A stretch of 64,000 bases of DNA from contig NZ_JAUSXC010000001.1 of the NCBI RefSeq assembly GCF_030823405.1, positions 1,409,001 through 1,473,000 on the forward strand, given 5' to 3'. Positions 53,053 to 62,555 of the stretch are shown piece by piece. Under the pieces are notes generated by a model. The model ran no database searches. It was not told the origin of the DNA and was given only the letters and a program-made list of their open reading frames with translations. Numbering within the stretch: position 1 is the first letter of the stretch; each line of letters begins with the position of its first letter. Source of the stretch: Chryseobacterium ginsenosidimutans (GTDB taxonomy: Bacteria; Bacteroidota; Bacteroidia; Flavobacteriales; Weeksellaceae). Position numbers and translations under genes: made by a program.

Positions 53053-53595
53053 ATGCGTAAAGAAGATTGCTATTTATTAGGAAAAATCACACGCAGACAC
53101 GGACTTGCGGGAAACGTTATCCTTAAACTGGATACCGATCAACCCGAGCTTTACAATAAACTGGAATCAATATTCGTTGAAATCAACGGATTATTGGTTC
53201 CTTTTTTTATTGCAAAATCTTCTTGGAGCAAATTGGATGCTCTGAATATTGCCTTTAAAAATTCTACAGAAGCTTTGGTAGACCAATCTTTAGGGAAAAA
53301 TGTCTACTTGCCATTGACTTCATTACCAAAACTTTCCGGAAAACAATTCTACTATCACGAAATTATTGGATACAATATTTTCGATGAAAATGATAATGAC
53401 TGTGGTGTTATAAGATCTGTGAATGATCAGACTGCTCAAATTTACTTTGTGACCAATCTTGATGGGAAAGAAGTAGTTATCCCTATGATTAAAGACTGGA
53501 TTATTGAGGTAAACAGAGAAGAAAGATTTATTAAAATGCAACTTCCTGAGGGTCTTATTGATGTTTTTTTAGTTCCTTCTAAAAAAGACGAATAA
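53053..53595 (+). CDS. rimM: 16S rRNA-processing protein RimM
   Basis: The 180-residue protein has the RimM N-domain (LLGKITRRHGLAGNVILKLD) and the PRC-barrel C-domain (YYHEIIGYNIFDENDNDCGVI, with VIPMIKDWIIEVNREERFIKMQLPEGL). It helps mature the 3' domain of 16S rRNA and binds S19. It shares an operon with rpsP, an arrangement kept in many bacteria (there with trmD-rplS, which is not here). Confidence 0.95.
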   Translation: MRKEDCYLLGKITRRHGLAGNVILKLDTDQPELYNKLESIFVEINGLLVPFFIAKSSWSKLDALNIAFKNSTEALVDQSLGKNVYLPLTSLPKLSGKQFYYHEIIGYNIFDENDNDCGVIRSVNDQTAQIYFVTNLDGKEVVIPMIKDWIIEVNREERFIKMQLPEGLIDVFLVPSKKDE

Positions 53596-53689
53596 TTTTT
53601 TCTTTTAAAAGAAGGCAAATAAGCTAATGAAGCAGATTCGCCTTTATCTTTCAAAAAATTTCCTACATTATTATTACAGTTGCCAATAA

Positions 53690-55327
53690 TTATTCATTAA
53701 TTGCCGGCAATATATATTCCTGTACCATTTTATCTGCCTGTAAATGAGCATAAGGTTTGTTGTAGGCTTTAGCTGTAATTACTATCACTAAAGGAATTTC
53801 TGTAAAAATGATAATTTTGTTTCCTCCGTTTCCATTGGATTGATAAGATTCAAATGTTTTATTTCCAACTTTGTAAACTTTTCTCCAGAACAAATATCCA
53901 TAGCCTTCAAAATCTTCGCTCCCAGCAAAATAATTGGTAAATGATTTTTTTATCCAGGTTTTATCTAAAACAGTTTTGTCGTTCCATGTTCCGTTATTTT
54001 TGTAAAGTTGTCCGAATTTTGCAAAATCTAAAGCACTCATTTTCAGTCCGCCTGCCAAAGAAGGTTTTTGCTGAGGAGTAAATTGCCATTTGTAATTGGT
54101 AATTCCTAAAGGTTGAAAAAGCTTTGTCTGAGCGTAATTTTCCAAGCCTTTCGGAACAGACTTATCTAAAATATCACCCGTCAATACCACTCCGGCTGTG
54201 AAATAATTCCATGTTTTCCCGATTTTATTTTCAGACATAGGTAAATCCAAAACAAATTTCACCCAATTCTCTGTCGGATACATATTTTCTTCGTTTCCGG
54301 GAGATTCTTCATCCTGATCATTGCCCTCAAAACCGGAACTCATAGTTAGCAAACTTTTAATCGTAACGCTGTCTTTTTTAGAGGAATAATTGTTGAATTG
54401 TTTCAAATCGTAAAATTCGCGCAGATTTTGATTTTCGCTTTTAATGTAACCGTCTTTTATGGCAATTCCCATCAAAGCAGAAGCAAAAGATTTACCGACA
54501 GAACGCGTGTCATTTAAGCTGTCTCTTTTATAACCATTAAAATATTCTTCCAACAAAAGTTTTTCATTTTTAATTACAATAATTCCTGTAATATCCCGAA
54601 ATCTGTTTTCTGCAATTTTTTGATTTAAAGTCCTTATTATTTCATGATTAAATTTCTCATCAGAAACTTTCCAGCCGCTGTTGGGCTTTATTTTTTGGAT
54701 AGCAATCTGTTCTTTGGAAACATTTTTTTGAGGAACGATTAAGTTGGTTTCTCCTTCTGCAATCACATTCCCAACTTTTAAGGTTGATGTTTTCAGATAG
54801 GGCTTTATTTCAATTTTTAAGATATGATTTCCTGCCTGTAAAGCATCAATTCCACCATTTGTTAAGTAGAAACGCATCCATAAATATTTACCCCAAGAAT
54901 CTTCATTCTTTGTACTGATAAAAGGAATTCTAAAACTTGTTTTCAGCTTTTTACTTTCGGCTGTTCCGGCTCCGGAATTGAGATTTTCGGTATACAATAA
55001 TTTTCCGTCAACAATGAAATTAAATTGATAATTTCCTTTTTTAAGCAATTCATCAACAGTTAAAGAAGAATCGAGCTGATGCAAATAGTTGATTAAAGAA
55101 TTATTCAGAAAAACTCGGATGTAAAAATCTTTATCTTCCTGAAAAGTCATGGTTCTAGAAAAATCAGATTCTTTCAGATTTTCCAAAGGAATGACTTTAT
55201 CTAAAAACATCACTTTATTTACATGATTTTTCTGAACGGAATTTTCTGTTTTTTCGGGTTCAACAATATTTTGACCAAAAGAAAAAATGGAAATTAAAAT
55301 AAGAACGAATAAAAGGGTTGATTTCAT
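53690..55327 (-). CDS. exported serine hydrolase, beta-lactamase family, with extra N-terminal domain
   Basis: The 545-residue product has a signal peptide (1-19, ending FGQ), an N-terminal beta-rich domain of about 210 residues without known family, and a beta-lactamase-like domain from about 235 onward with S276-V-G-K279 (the S-x-x-K motif) and WNYFTAG as the Y-x-x counterpart. Family enzymes act as esterases or D-amino acid peptidases in the periplasm. It lies downstream of an AraC gene pair on the same strand. Confidence 0.83.
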   Translation of the reverse strand: MKSTLLFVLILISIFSFGQNIVEPEKTENSVQKNHVNKVMFLDKVIPLENLKESDFSRTMTFQEDKDFYIRVFLNNSLINYLHQLDSSLTVDELLKKGNYQFNFIVDGKLLYTENLNSGAGTAESKKLKTSFRIPFISTKNEDSWGKYLWMRFYLTNGGIDALQAGNHILKIEIKPYLKTSTLKVGNVIAEGETNLIVPQKNVSKEQIAIQKIKPNSGWKVSDEKFNHEIIRTLNQKIAENRFRDITGIIVIKNEKLLLEEYFNGYKRDSLNDTRSVGKSFASALMGIAIKDGYIKSENQNLREFYDLKQFNNYSSKKDSVTIKSLLTMSSGFEGNDQDEESPGNEENMYPTENWVKFVLDLPMSENKIGKTWNYFTAGVVLTGDILDKSVPKGLENYAQTKLFQPLGITNYKWQFTPQQKPSLAGGLKMSALDFAKFGQLYKNNGTWNDKTVLDKTWIKKSFTNYFAGSEDFEGYGYLFWRKVYKVGNKTFESYQSNGNGGNKIIIFTEIPLVIVITAKAYNKPYAHLQADKMVQEYILPAINE

Positions 55328-55344
55328 TATAAATTTTATCTAAA

Positions 55345-55352
55345 CAAAAATA
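55345..55352 (-). promoter_or_regulatory. -7 promoter element of serine hydrolase gene
   Basis: The reverse strand reads TATTTTTG, 17 bases before the start codon. Confidence 0.5.
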
Positions 55353-55433
55353 TACATTGTTTCCTTGAAAAAATAGGATGAAATTAACGTTTGAAAGTTT
55401 GTAAACTATAAAATGTACAATTTGCATACAGCT

Positions 55434-55504
55434 TGTCATTTTGTAGGAATCTGACAACGAAAATAAACGCTAAAAACTCAACTTAGATTCCTACGGAATG
55501 ACAA
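55434..55504. repeat. inverted-repeat element with arms TTGTCATT...GAATCT
   Basis: The left arm (55434-55452, TTGTCATTTTGTAGGAATC and T) and right arm (55485-55504, AGATTCCTACGGAATGACAA) are reverse complements apart from two bases, around a 32-base centre. The core TGTCATT...GAATCT is like the repeat in the LuxE-like gene at 3534. It lies in the gap between two reverse-strand genes. Confidence 0.7.
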
Positions 55505-55554
55505 AGATATTTGTTTAATTTTTTTTGAAGTCTTTTTGTTTTTTGAAATTAATA

Positions 55555-56355
55555 TTATTTTAGAATTTTCCTGTATTTCAGAGGTGTAATCCCAATATTT
55601 TCTTTAAAACAACGGATAAAATGACTTTGGTCTGAAAACCCACATTCCAAAGCAAGTTCAGATAACGATTCATATTGATTTAAAAGTTTCAGGGATTTTT
55701 CAACCTTTAGTTTTCTCACATATTCACCTAAATTACATCGGAAATATTTCTGAAAATCTCTGCTCAAATGCATCGGATGAATATTCAATGTTTTTGAAAG
55801 TTCAGTTAAACTCAATTTTTCCGTAAAATTTTCATGTAGAATTTCATCAATTTGTTTCACCCAAATCGGTTTCTTTTGTGAGTTGTCTTTTTGATTGGAT
55901 AACTGACTGAAAATATCTAATAATAGTTGATTGATCGTCAATTCGAAAGAATGATCATTCAATTTTGTTTCCTTAAAAATCTTGTGAGTCAATAATTTTA
56001 AATCAGGATTTTTAATGTTGAAACTCCCTTCAATATTATCTTTTGAAAGCTGAAAATTTTCAAACCATTTTTCTGTAATTTCAATGTGAAATCCTCTTGT
56101 GAAAATATCGGGTTTTATGTTGTAATGTGCATCTTCCCAATGATGATAAAGTAACGTTCCGGCTGAGCAATCGTAGGTTTCTTTCTTGTTTCCTTCCGTC
56201 ATATTTCCCTGTAGCAGAAAGGTGAAATATGGATTTTGATGATAATGCCAGTCTACAAAAGAATGCGTGTATTCCGTGTCTGTAATAGTCAATCCGTCAA
56301 AATTGAGGGTTTCGTTGGTCTGCCCGAAAAACTCACCGTTACGAAGATTTTTCAT
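55555..56355 (-). CDS. AraC family transcriptional regulator
   Basis: The 266-residue protein has an N-terminal cupin-like ligand domain (about 1-140, with FVDWHYHQNPYFTFLLQGNMTEG) and a C-terminal AraC-type helix-turn-helix pair (about 165-266, LTELSKTLNIHPMHLSRDFQKYF and LALECGFSDQSHFIRCFKENIGITPLKYRK). It is transcribed together with the BetR-like gene upstream (1-base gap) and may govern the serine hydrolase gene downstream. Confidence 0.87.
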   Translation of the reverse strand: MKNLRNGEFFGQTNETLNFDGLTITDTEYTHSFVDWHYHQNPYFTFLLQGNMTEGNKKETYDCSAGTLLYHHWEDAHYNIKPDIFTRGFHIEITEKWFENFQLSKDNIEGSFNIKNPDLKLLTHKIFKETKLNDHSFELTINQLLLDIFSQLSNQKDNSQKKPIWVKQIDEILHENFTEKLSLTELSKTLNIHPMHLSRDFQKYFRCNLGEYVRKLKVEKSLKLLNQYESLSELALECGFSDQSHFIRCFKENIGITPLKYRKILK

Positions 56356-56356
56356 G

Positions 56357-57283
56357 CTAAAGTTTTTGGGTTAAATTTTCAATTTGTTGGTACATTTTAT
56401 TGAAAAATATTTTTCTGTCTCGGTTTCCGGATGTGTTCATCGATTTTGAATTTTTTATCTGATGTTCAAAATAGTTGAGTGTTTCAGTGCAGGTTTTTGC
56501 ATCATTAATCAAGATATATCCAAACATATTGCTTGGCAAAGCAAAAAGCGAGTGTTTTGGATGGTGAAAAAAGATGTCATTAGAAAGATGCATCAATTCA
56601 TTTTCATACAAATGGAATTTCGGGTTACTTTCTGTTTTTTGTTCAATATATTCTATCAGTTCTCTTAATTCTTTCAGGATAATTTCAGCTTCATTTTTTT
56701 GCAAAAGCCCTGTATCAAAATAAAATTTAATCTGTTGTATAATACTGGAAACGGTCATATCATTCCACAATTCCACAACATTTTGTGCTTCATATCTTTT
56801 TCTTAATTCTTGTGTGTCTGCTTCAAAATAAGGTGGGGAAAACTTAAGAAAAGGAACAAAAACCTGTTTCGCATTCAACAGATTCATCCAGACATAAATT
56901 TTGAAACGGGAAAGCAATGTATCTGAGAGCGTGTAAAAAAACGGAATATCTTTCGCCGAGTAATAAATAGTCATCCCATCAGAAAGTGGTAGATTTTCAA
57001 AAACACTGAGATTATTCTGAAAAAAAGACTGTAAATCTTCCGTTTGTGTTACTGCTGAAGTTTTCTGAACTAAAATCTGATGATCGGAAGTCAAAAATTC
57101 ATCTAAAGAGATTTGATAATATTTTGCGAGTTCCAATGCTTCCTCAAAACTGAATTTTGCTTTCAGGGAAGTTCTTCTGTGTGCTGCATCGTAGCTTATA
57201 TTAAGAATATTGGCGATCTCATCATTCAAAGATTTGTCACCGATTTTCTTCCGGATTTCCCTCAATAAACGTTCCTGATGCAT
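56357..57283 (-). CDS. helix-turn-helix regulator, BetR-like N-terminus
   Basis: The 308-residue protein opens with a lambda-repressor-type helix-turn-helix domain (LREIRKKIGDKSLNDEIANILNISYDAAHRRTS and KFSFEEALELAKYYQISLDEFL), as in BetR-domain proteins. The rest (80-308) is helical without known family and may bind a ligand or mediate dimerisation. It is the first gene of the unit with the AraC regulator. Its own -7 element precedes it. Confidence 0.75.
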   Translation of the reverse strand: MHQERLLREIRKKIGDKSLNDEIANILNISYDAAHRRTSLKAKFSFEEALELAKYYQISLDEFLTSDHQILVQKTSAVTQTEDLQSFFQNNLSVFENLPLSDGMTIYYSAKDIPFFYTLSDTLLSRFKIYVWMNLLNAKQVFVPFLKFSPPYFEADTQELRKRYEAQNVVELWNDMTVSSIIQQIKFYFDTGLLQKNEAEIILKELRELIEYIEQKTESNPKFHLYENELMHLSNDIFFHHPKHSLFALPSNMFGYILINDAKTCTETLNYFEHQIKNSKSMNTSGNRDRKIFFNKMYQQIENLTQKL

Positions 57284-57299
57284 GGTTTTGTGATTTTCA

Positions 57300-57307
57300 C
57301 AAATGTA
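57300..57307 (-). promoter_or_regulatory. -7 promoter element of the BetR-like gene
   Basis: The reverse strand reads TACATTTG, 16 bases before the ATG at 57283. Confidence 0.5.
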
Positions 57308-57386
57308 CTCATTTATTTTAATTTTTTTTCACATTTAGTTTTGGGCTTTTCGCAGATAATTTTGAAGTATAATTTAAAATTGATTT

Positions 57387-57986
57387 ATGAAAACAATTCC
57401 ATATATCTTAATAGCTGTAAGATTTATTCTTGCTCCAATTATTATTTCCTTAGCTTATTTCAAGGGCGAAGAATGCCGATTTTTAATCTTAACATTAATG
57501 TATTTCGGATTATTGACAGATATTTTCGACGGAATTATTGCCCGGAAAGTAGGAGTTTCCTCAGAAAAATTAAGACGGTTGGACAGTCAGACAGATTTGA
57601 TTTTTTGGCTTTCGTTAGGTTTTGCCTCTTACTTTTTAAATCCCGAACTCATCAAAAATGAATGGAAAGGAATTCTTTTAATTTTTGTAATGGAAGCACT
57701 TTGCTATATTGTAAGTCTCTTGAAATTTGGCAAAGAAACCTGTACTCATGCTTTTTTGTCAAAGATGTGGGGATTGAGTTTGCTGATTGCCTTTACTTAT
57801 TTAATAGGCTTTCAACAGGCGGGTTGGGCATTTTATCTGACGGTAGTATTAGGATTCGTTTCTCATATTGATGTTATTCTGATTATTTTGCTGCTTCCAA
57901 AATGGCAGTATGATGTTTCAAGTTCTTATCACGCATGGAAAATACGAAACGGAAAACAACGGAAAAAATCAATTTTTTTTAATTAA
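57387..57986 (+). CDS. CDP-alcohol phosphatidyltransferase family protein, altered motif
   Basis: The 199-residue membrane protein has about six membrane segments and most of the CDP-alcohol phosphotransferase motif: D45, D48, G49, A52, R53, D66 and D70. At the position of the second conserved glycine stands Leu62. The family transfers a phospho-alcohol from a CDP donor; the product here is unknown. The change may affect activity or just show an unusual branch. It is distinct from pssA at 26213, which keeps the full motif. Confidence 0.8.
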   Translation: MKTIPYILIAVRFILAPIIISLAYFKGEECRFLILTLMYFGLLTDIFDGIIARKVGVSSEKLRRLDSQTDLIFWLSLGFASYFLNPELIKNEWKGILLIFVMEALCYIVSLLKFGKETCTHAFLSKMWGLSLLIAFTYLIGFQQAGWAFYLTVVLGFVSHIDVILIILLLPKWQYDVSSSYHAWKIRNGKQRKKSIFFN

Positions 57987-58076
57987 ATGATATTTAAAGC
58001 ATAGTTTTTTCATTAAATAATTGATAAATGATTTTGTAAAAAAGCAGTGTAATCATCAAGTTGCGCTGTTTTTTTG

Positions 58077-58084
58077 TAACTTTG
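58077..58084 (+). promoter_or_regulatory. -7 promoter element of asnS
   Basis: TAACTTTG followed by CAGAC, 38 bases before the asnS ATG at 58123. Confidence 0.6.
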
Positions 58085-58122
58085 CAGACATTAATTTTTA
58101 TACGAAAATTTATCATCAACAA

Positions 58123-59571
58123 ATGAAAAAGCAGACAATTAAGGAAATCCTACAGGATTACAAGAAGGTATTACATCATGACATTACGGTTTACGGTTGG
58201 GTAAGAACGTTCCGTGCAAATCGCTTTATAGCGCTTAATGATGGTTCTACAATTAATAATTTGCAGATAGTTGTTGATTTCGAAAATTTTGACGAAGAAA
58301 TTATCAGTAAAATAAGTACTGCCTCTTCTTTGAAAGTAATAGGGGAAGTCGTTGAAAGCCAGGGAGCAGGACAGGCCGTTGAAATTATCGCAAAAAAGAT
58401 CATCATTTTAGGAGATAATTTTACGGAAGAAAGAGATAAAACGATTCTTCAGCCTAAAAAACACTCATTAGAAGTTTTAAGAGATCAGGCTCATTTAAGA
58501 TTCAGAACCAATTTGTTTGGAGCTGTTTTCAGAGTACGTCACGCAGTGAGTTTTGCCGTGCATTCATTCTTTAATAAAAATCAGTTTTTTTATATCAACA
58601 CGCCGATTGTTACGGGAGCTGATGCAGAAGGAGCTGGTGAGATGTTTGGTGTAACAAACTTTGATTTGAACAATATCCCTAGAGATGAGCAGGGAGATAT
58701 TGACTTTGCTCAGGATTTCTTTGGTAAAAAAACAAACTTAACGGTTTCAGGGCAGCTTGAAGGCGAAACTGCAGCGATGGGATTGGGAAGAATTTATACT
58801 TTCGGACCGACTTTCCGTGCTGAAAATTCAAATACGACAAGACACCTTGCGGAATTCTGGATGATCGAGCCGGAAGTTGCTTTCAACAACCTTGAGGACA
58901 ACATCGATTTGGCGGAAGATTTCTTAAAATATGTGATTCAATATGTCTTGGATAACTGTAAAGATGATCTTGATTTCTTAGACAAGCGTTTTGAAGAGGA
59001 ACAGAAAACAAAAGCTGAAAAAGACAGAGCAAAAGAAGGGTTGATCGAAAAGCTTGAAAATGTTATTGCTAAACGTTTCAAACGTGTAAGCTATACAGAA
59101 GCTATCGAGATCTTAATGAACTCAAAAGAAAATAAAAAAGGGAAATTCCAGTATCCTGTTGAAAGTTGGGGAACCGATCTTCAGTCTGAGCACGAAAGAT
59201 TCTTGGTTGAAAAACATTTCGAAAGTCCGGTAGTTTTATTTGATTATCCAAAAGAAATCAAAGCATTCTACATGAAATTGAATGACGACAACAAAACGGT
59301 TGCGGCAATGGATGTTCTTTTCCCAGGAATCGGAGAAATTATTGGAGGATCAGAAAGAGAAGCAAGACTGGATGTTTTAAAACAGAAAATGGCAGATATG
59401 CATGTTGATGAGCACGAACTTTGGTGGTATCTTGATACCAGGAAATTCGGTTCTGTACCACATGCCGGATTTGGTTTAGGACTGGAAAGATTGGTGCTTT
59501 TCGTAACAGGAATGACGAATATCAGAGATGTGATTCCTTTCCCAAGAACACCGAAAAACGCTGAGTTTTAG
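58123..59571 (+). CDS. asnS: asparaginyl-tRNA synthetase
   Basis: The 482-residue enzyme has the OB-fold anticodon-binding domain ([20 protein letters not shown]) and the class II catalytic core: motif 1 region [24 protein letters not shown], motif 2 [25 protein letters not shown], and motif 3 [16 protein letters not shown]. The ending [17 protein letters not shown] is typical of AsnRS. It charges tRNA-Asn in the cytosol. Upstream extension to a TTG at 58021 crosses the promoter, so the ATG at 58123 is right. Confidence 0.96.
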   Translation: MKKQTIKEILQDYKKVLHHDITVYGWVRTFRANRFIALNDGSTINNLQIVVDFENFDEEIISKISTASSLKVIGEVVESQGAGQAVEIIAKKIIILGDNFTEERDKTILQPKKHSLEVLRDQAHLRFRTNLFGAVFRVRHAVSFAVHSFFNKNQFFYINTPIVTGADAEGAGEMFGVTNFDLNNIPRDEQGDIDFAQDFFGKKTNLTVSGQLEGETAAMGLGRIYTFGPTFRAENSNTTRHLAEFWMIEPEVAFNNLEDNIDLAEDFLKYVIQYVLDNCKDDLDFLDKRFEEEQKTKAEKDRAKEGLIEKLENVIAKRFKRVSYTEAIEILMNSKENKKGKFQYPVESWGTDLQSEHERFLVEKHFESPVVLFDYPKEIKAFYMKLNDDNKTVAAMDVLFPGIGEIIGGSEREARLDVLKQKMADMHVDEHELWWYLDTRKFGSVPHAGFGLGLERLVLFVTGMTNIRDVIPFPRTPKNAEF

Positions 59572-59575
59572 ACAT

Positions 59576-59608
59576 AAAAAAGCCTTAAAGTAAAATTTAA
59601 GGCTTTTT
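59576..59608 (+). terminator. terminator after asnS
   Basis: AAAAAGCCTTAAA (59577-59589) pairs with TTTAAGGCTTTTT (59596-59608). Confidence 0.85.
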
Positions 59609-59730
59609 GTTTATTTTAAATAGCTTATTATTGTTGGTAAGTATAATACAAAAATCGTGCTAAAATGTTTTTTTGTCGAAATAATTTATTAAATTCGTAG
59701 AATATGTTATGTTAAACACCAATTAATAAT

Positions 59731-61194
59731 ATGCTTAAACAACACTTACAACTCAAATTAGGACAGAAGTTGGCTCCTCAGCAGATCCAGTTGATGAAGT
59801 TGATTCAGCTTCATACTTTGGAATTTGAAGAGGAATTGGAAAGAGAGTTAGAAGAGAATCCGGCATTGGAAATTGCAAAAGAAGAATCTAAGGAAGATGA
59901 TTATGCTGCACTTGAAGATTCTTATGAAAACGAGGGTACGGAAAGCATTGAAACCGATTTTGATGTTGACCAATATCTTTACGACGACGAGCCAAGCTAT
60001 AAAACTACATCCAGTAATTATTCTTCGGACGACGAGGAATTTGATAATGAAAGCCTTTTAACGGAAGGTCAGTCTTTATACGATTATCTTTTGGAGCAGA
60101 TTCATCTTGCAAATATTAATAAAGAAGATATAAAAATTGCAGAATATCTTATCGGGAATCTTGATACTGATGGATATTTGAGAAGAGAGATTAAATCTAT
60201 TGTTGATGATTTGGCCTTTTCTCAGGGGATTTATACCACAATAGAAAATGTTGAGGATATTCTTGAAAATTATGTACAGAAGCTAGATCCTCCCGGAGTA
60301 GGGGCTAGAGGTTTGCAAGAATGCCTTCTATTGCAAATTGAAAAGAAAGTAAGTTCTGATAAAGCAGTTTCACTGGCTGCAAATATTTTGAGACATCAGT
60401 TTGATGCTCTTACCAATAAACATTATAATAAGATCATTCAGAAATATGATATTGAAGAAGAAGATCTGAAAGATGCGTTAGATGAAATTTCAAAATTGTC
60501 TCCAAAAGTTGGTGGAAATTTTGATACTCAGACAATTACTATTAATCAGGAAATTATTCCGGATTTTGTAATCCAGGTGAAAGACGGAATGGTGATTCCT
60601 ATGCTAAATAGCAAAAATGCACCGACTTTAAGAGTTTCTGAAGAATATAAAGATATTTTAACAACCTATTCTCACGATAAAAATTCTTCCGAACACAAAC
60701 AGGCGGCCTTATTTATCAAACAAAAATTAGATGCTGCTAAATGGTATATTGATGCGATTAATCAACGTCAGAATACTTTGCTGCAGACAATTACGGCTAT
60801 CGTGAAATTCCAGAAAGAGTATTTTATTACAGGTGACGAAAAGTCCTTAAGACCGATGATTTTGAAGGATATTGCAGATATTACAGGCTTTGATATCTCT
60901 ACAATTTCGAGGGTAGTAAAAAGTAAATATGCTGATACATCAAACGGGATTCTTTATCTGAAAGATTTATTTTCTGATAGTTTGACGAATGACGACGGGG
61001 AAGAGGTTTCTACCAAAGAAATTAAAAATCATCTTCAGGAAGTCATCAGTAAAGAAAATAAGAGAAAACCATTGACGGACGACGCTCTTGTTGTTATCTT
61101 AAAAGAACAGGGATATAATATTGCAAGAAGAACGATTGCAAAATATCGTGAACAGCTTAATATTCCCGTTGCAAGACTAAGAAAAGAACTTTAA
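59731..61194 (+). CDS. rpoN: RNA polymerase sigma-54 factor
   Basis: The 487-residue protein has the region I opening LKLGQKLAPQQIQLMKLIQLHTLEFEEELERELEENPALE, an acidic region II, the core-binding region with NLDTDGYLRR and LDPPGVGARGLQECLLLQIE, and the RpoN box ARRTIAKYRE at 465-474. It directs RNA polymerase to -24/-12 promoters with AAA+ activators. No activator gene is in the window. It is a single-gene unit. Confidence 0.96.
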   Translation: MLKQHLQLKLGQKLAPQQIQLMKLIQLHTLEFEEELERELEENPALEIAKEESKEDDYAALEDSYENEGTESIETDFDVDQYLYDDEPSYKTTSSNYSSDDEEFDNESLLTEGQSLYDYLLEQIHLANINKEDIKIAEYLIGNLDTDGYLRREIKSIVDDLAFSQGIYTTIENVEDILENYVQKLDPPGVGARGLQECLLLQIEKKVSSDKAVSLAANILRHQFDALTNKHYNKIIQKYDIEEEDLKDALDEISKLSPKVGGNFDTQTITINQEIIPDFVIQVKDGMVIPMLNSKNAPTLRVSEEYKDILTTYSHDKNSSEHKQAALFIKQKLDAAKWYIDAINQRQNTLLQTITAIVKFQKEYFITGDEKSLRPMILKDIADITGFDISTISRVVKSKYADTSNGILYLKDLFSDSLTNDDGEEVSTKEIKNHLQEVISKENKRKPLTDDALVVILKEQGYNIARRTIAKYREQLNIPVARLRKEL

Positions 61195-61200
61195 AAAATA

Positions 61201-61231
61201 AAAAAGCATTTCAATTTGAAATGCTTTTTTT
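61201..61231. terminator. terminator between rpoN and convergent gene
   Basis: AAAAAGCATTTCAA (61201-61214) pairs with TTGAAATGCTTTTT (61216-61229), followed by T residues. Confidence 0.85.
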
Positions 61232-61353
61232 ATATACTTATCTTAAATTTTCATTAAGTTCCTTCATGTGAAGACTTCTCATTCCACTTCTCATATTTCC
61301 TGAATAGCTGTGCTTAATTTGATTTACAAAAATTAAAATCTCTTTATTTTACA

Positions 61354-62028
61354 TTAAATTTCCTGAGAATCTATTTCTTTCAGTTGTTTCAGGTTCCGAT
61401 CAAGTTTTCTCATGATAATTCCATAGACGAGTTTGTAATAAAGCCAGATCAAAAGTACAGCTAATACAGTGCTAATGATTATTGCTAGGACAAAACCTGT
61501 AAGTGCAGAATTGGTCACCTCAATATTTTGAGTATTCAAAATATAGAATACGAATACTGTAAAAATAGAGGTAAAGGCGATTAATAAAAGAATATTGATT
61601 AGAATAAAGGCATTCACTGTTTTCTTAAACTGAATGATTTTAAGTATTAATTTTTTTAAATTTTCTTCAATTTTTATCTTCTTGTAGTTTTGATAAAATT
61701 TATATACAAAATAAGCAGTAATAGACAGGCTCATAATTTTCAATACCACATAGATATTGTCTAAAGAACCTTCAAGTTCTGTCGTTTTTCTTGCGCCTAA
61801 TTTTTCCAAAATACTAATAAAGCTATTAGATTCTTTTCCTTGGATGATATAAAATAACCCCAAAACGGAAAAAAAAATAAACTCTGCAACACTGATCCAG
61901 AAAATATATTTCACATAATTACGCGATTTACGGTTCAGCATCTGAAGGATTTCAGAGTTGTCGTATTTCTCTTGAACAGGCTGTTCCTGCCATGTTTTTT
62001 TTAAGCTGTCTAAATCAAATTCAGGCAT
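61354..62028 (-). CDS. membrane protein, partner of ECF sigma factor
   Basis: The 224-residue protein has a polar N-terminal part (DLDSLKKTWQEQPVQEKYDNSEILQML) and four membrane helices (about 38-60, 90-110, 135-160, 170-195) with a basic end. No recognised anti-sigma domain (zinc finger or RskA) is seen, but the gene overlaps the sigma factor gene by 8 bases, so it may act as its membrane-bound regulator. Function is inferred from position. Confidence 0.72.
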   Translation of the reverse strand: MPEFDLDSLKKTWQEQPVQEKYDNSEILQMLNRKSRNYVKYIFWISVAEFIFFSVLGLFYIIQGKESNSFISILEKLGARKTTELEGSLDNIYVVLKIMSLSITAYFVYKFYQNYKKIKIEENLKKLILKIIQFKKTVNAFILINILLLIAFTSIFTVFVFYILNTQNIEVTNSALTGFVLAIIISTVLAVLLIWLYYKLVYGIIMRKLDRNLKQLKEIDSQEI

Positions 62029-62536
62029 ATTTCTCCATCTGTTCTTTAAGGGTTTTCTTTAATCTGTTCATTTTCACACGTGCATTTACTTCGGTAATCC
62101 CGAGGTTTTCTGCAATATCCTTGTAAGGCAAATCATCCAGATACATCATTACGATTGCTCTTTCTACGTTGGGAAGAGTCTTTATTACAGTATACAAAAG
62201 TGATACCTGTTGCTGTTTTTCATCATCATCTTCGATAAAATCTGCATGATTGATATCTAACTCATTAGTAGGTAGGCTTTTGCTTTTTTTTCTGAAAAGG
62301 GTAATGGCTGTATTTAATGCGACACGGTACATCCAGGTAGAAATTTTAGAATTTCCTTTAAATGAATCGTAACTTCTCCAAAGCTGTAAAACAATCTCCT
62401 GAAAAAGATCTTCTTCATCCTCCAAAGAATTGGTATAAAGACGCGAAACCTTAATAATCAGTCCCTGATTATCCTTAATAAGCTGCGCAAACTCTTTTTC
62501 CTTCGAAGCCAAAGTAGATGTATAAATATTTTTCAC
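62021..62536 (-). CDS. RNA polymerase sigma factor, ECF type
   Basis: The product of 171 residues (from the GTG at 62536) has sigma region 2 (AQLIKDNQGLIIKVSRLYTNSLEDEEDLFQEIVLQLWRSYDSFKG and ISTWMYRVALNTAITLFRKKSK) and region 4 (LPNVERAIVMMYLDDLPYKDIAENLGITEVNARVKMNRLKK). A TTG start ten codons upstream is a possible alternative. It overlaps the membrane protein gene by 8 bases. Signal and targets are unknown. Confidence 0.88.
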   Translation of the reverse strand: MKNIYTSTLASKEKEFAQLIKDNQGLIIKVSRLYTNSLEDEEDLFQEIVLQLWRSYDSFKGNSKISTWMYRVALNTAITLFRKKSKSLPTNELDINHADFIEDDDEKQQQVSLLYTVIKTLPNVERAIVMMYLDDLPYKDIAENLGITEVNARVKMNRLKKTLKEQMEKYA

Positions 62537-62555
62537 GAAGATAACGACAAAATCC

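Noticed and set aside
57278..57661. A 127-codon forward frame at 57.3 kb
   Set aside because: Overlaps the start of the CDP-alcohol transferase gene in another frame, and the latter has clear family motifs.
61238..61294. An 18-codon reverse frame with a repeated MRSGMRS
   Set aside because: Too short, no promoter, and lies downstream of the membrane protein stop; could be a gene remnant but no support.
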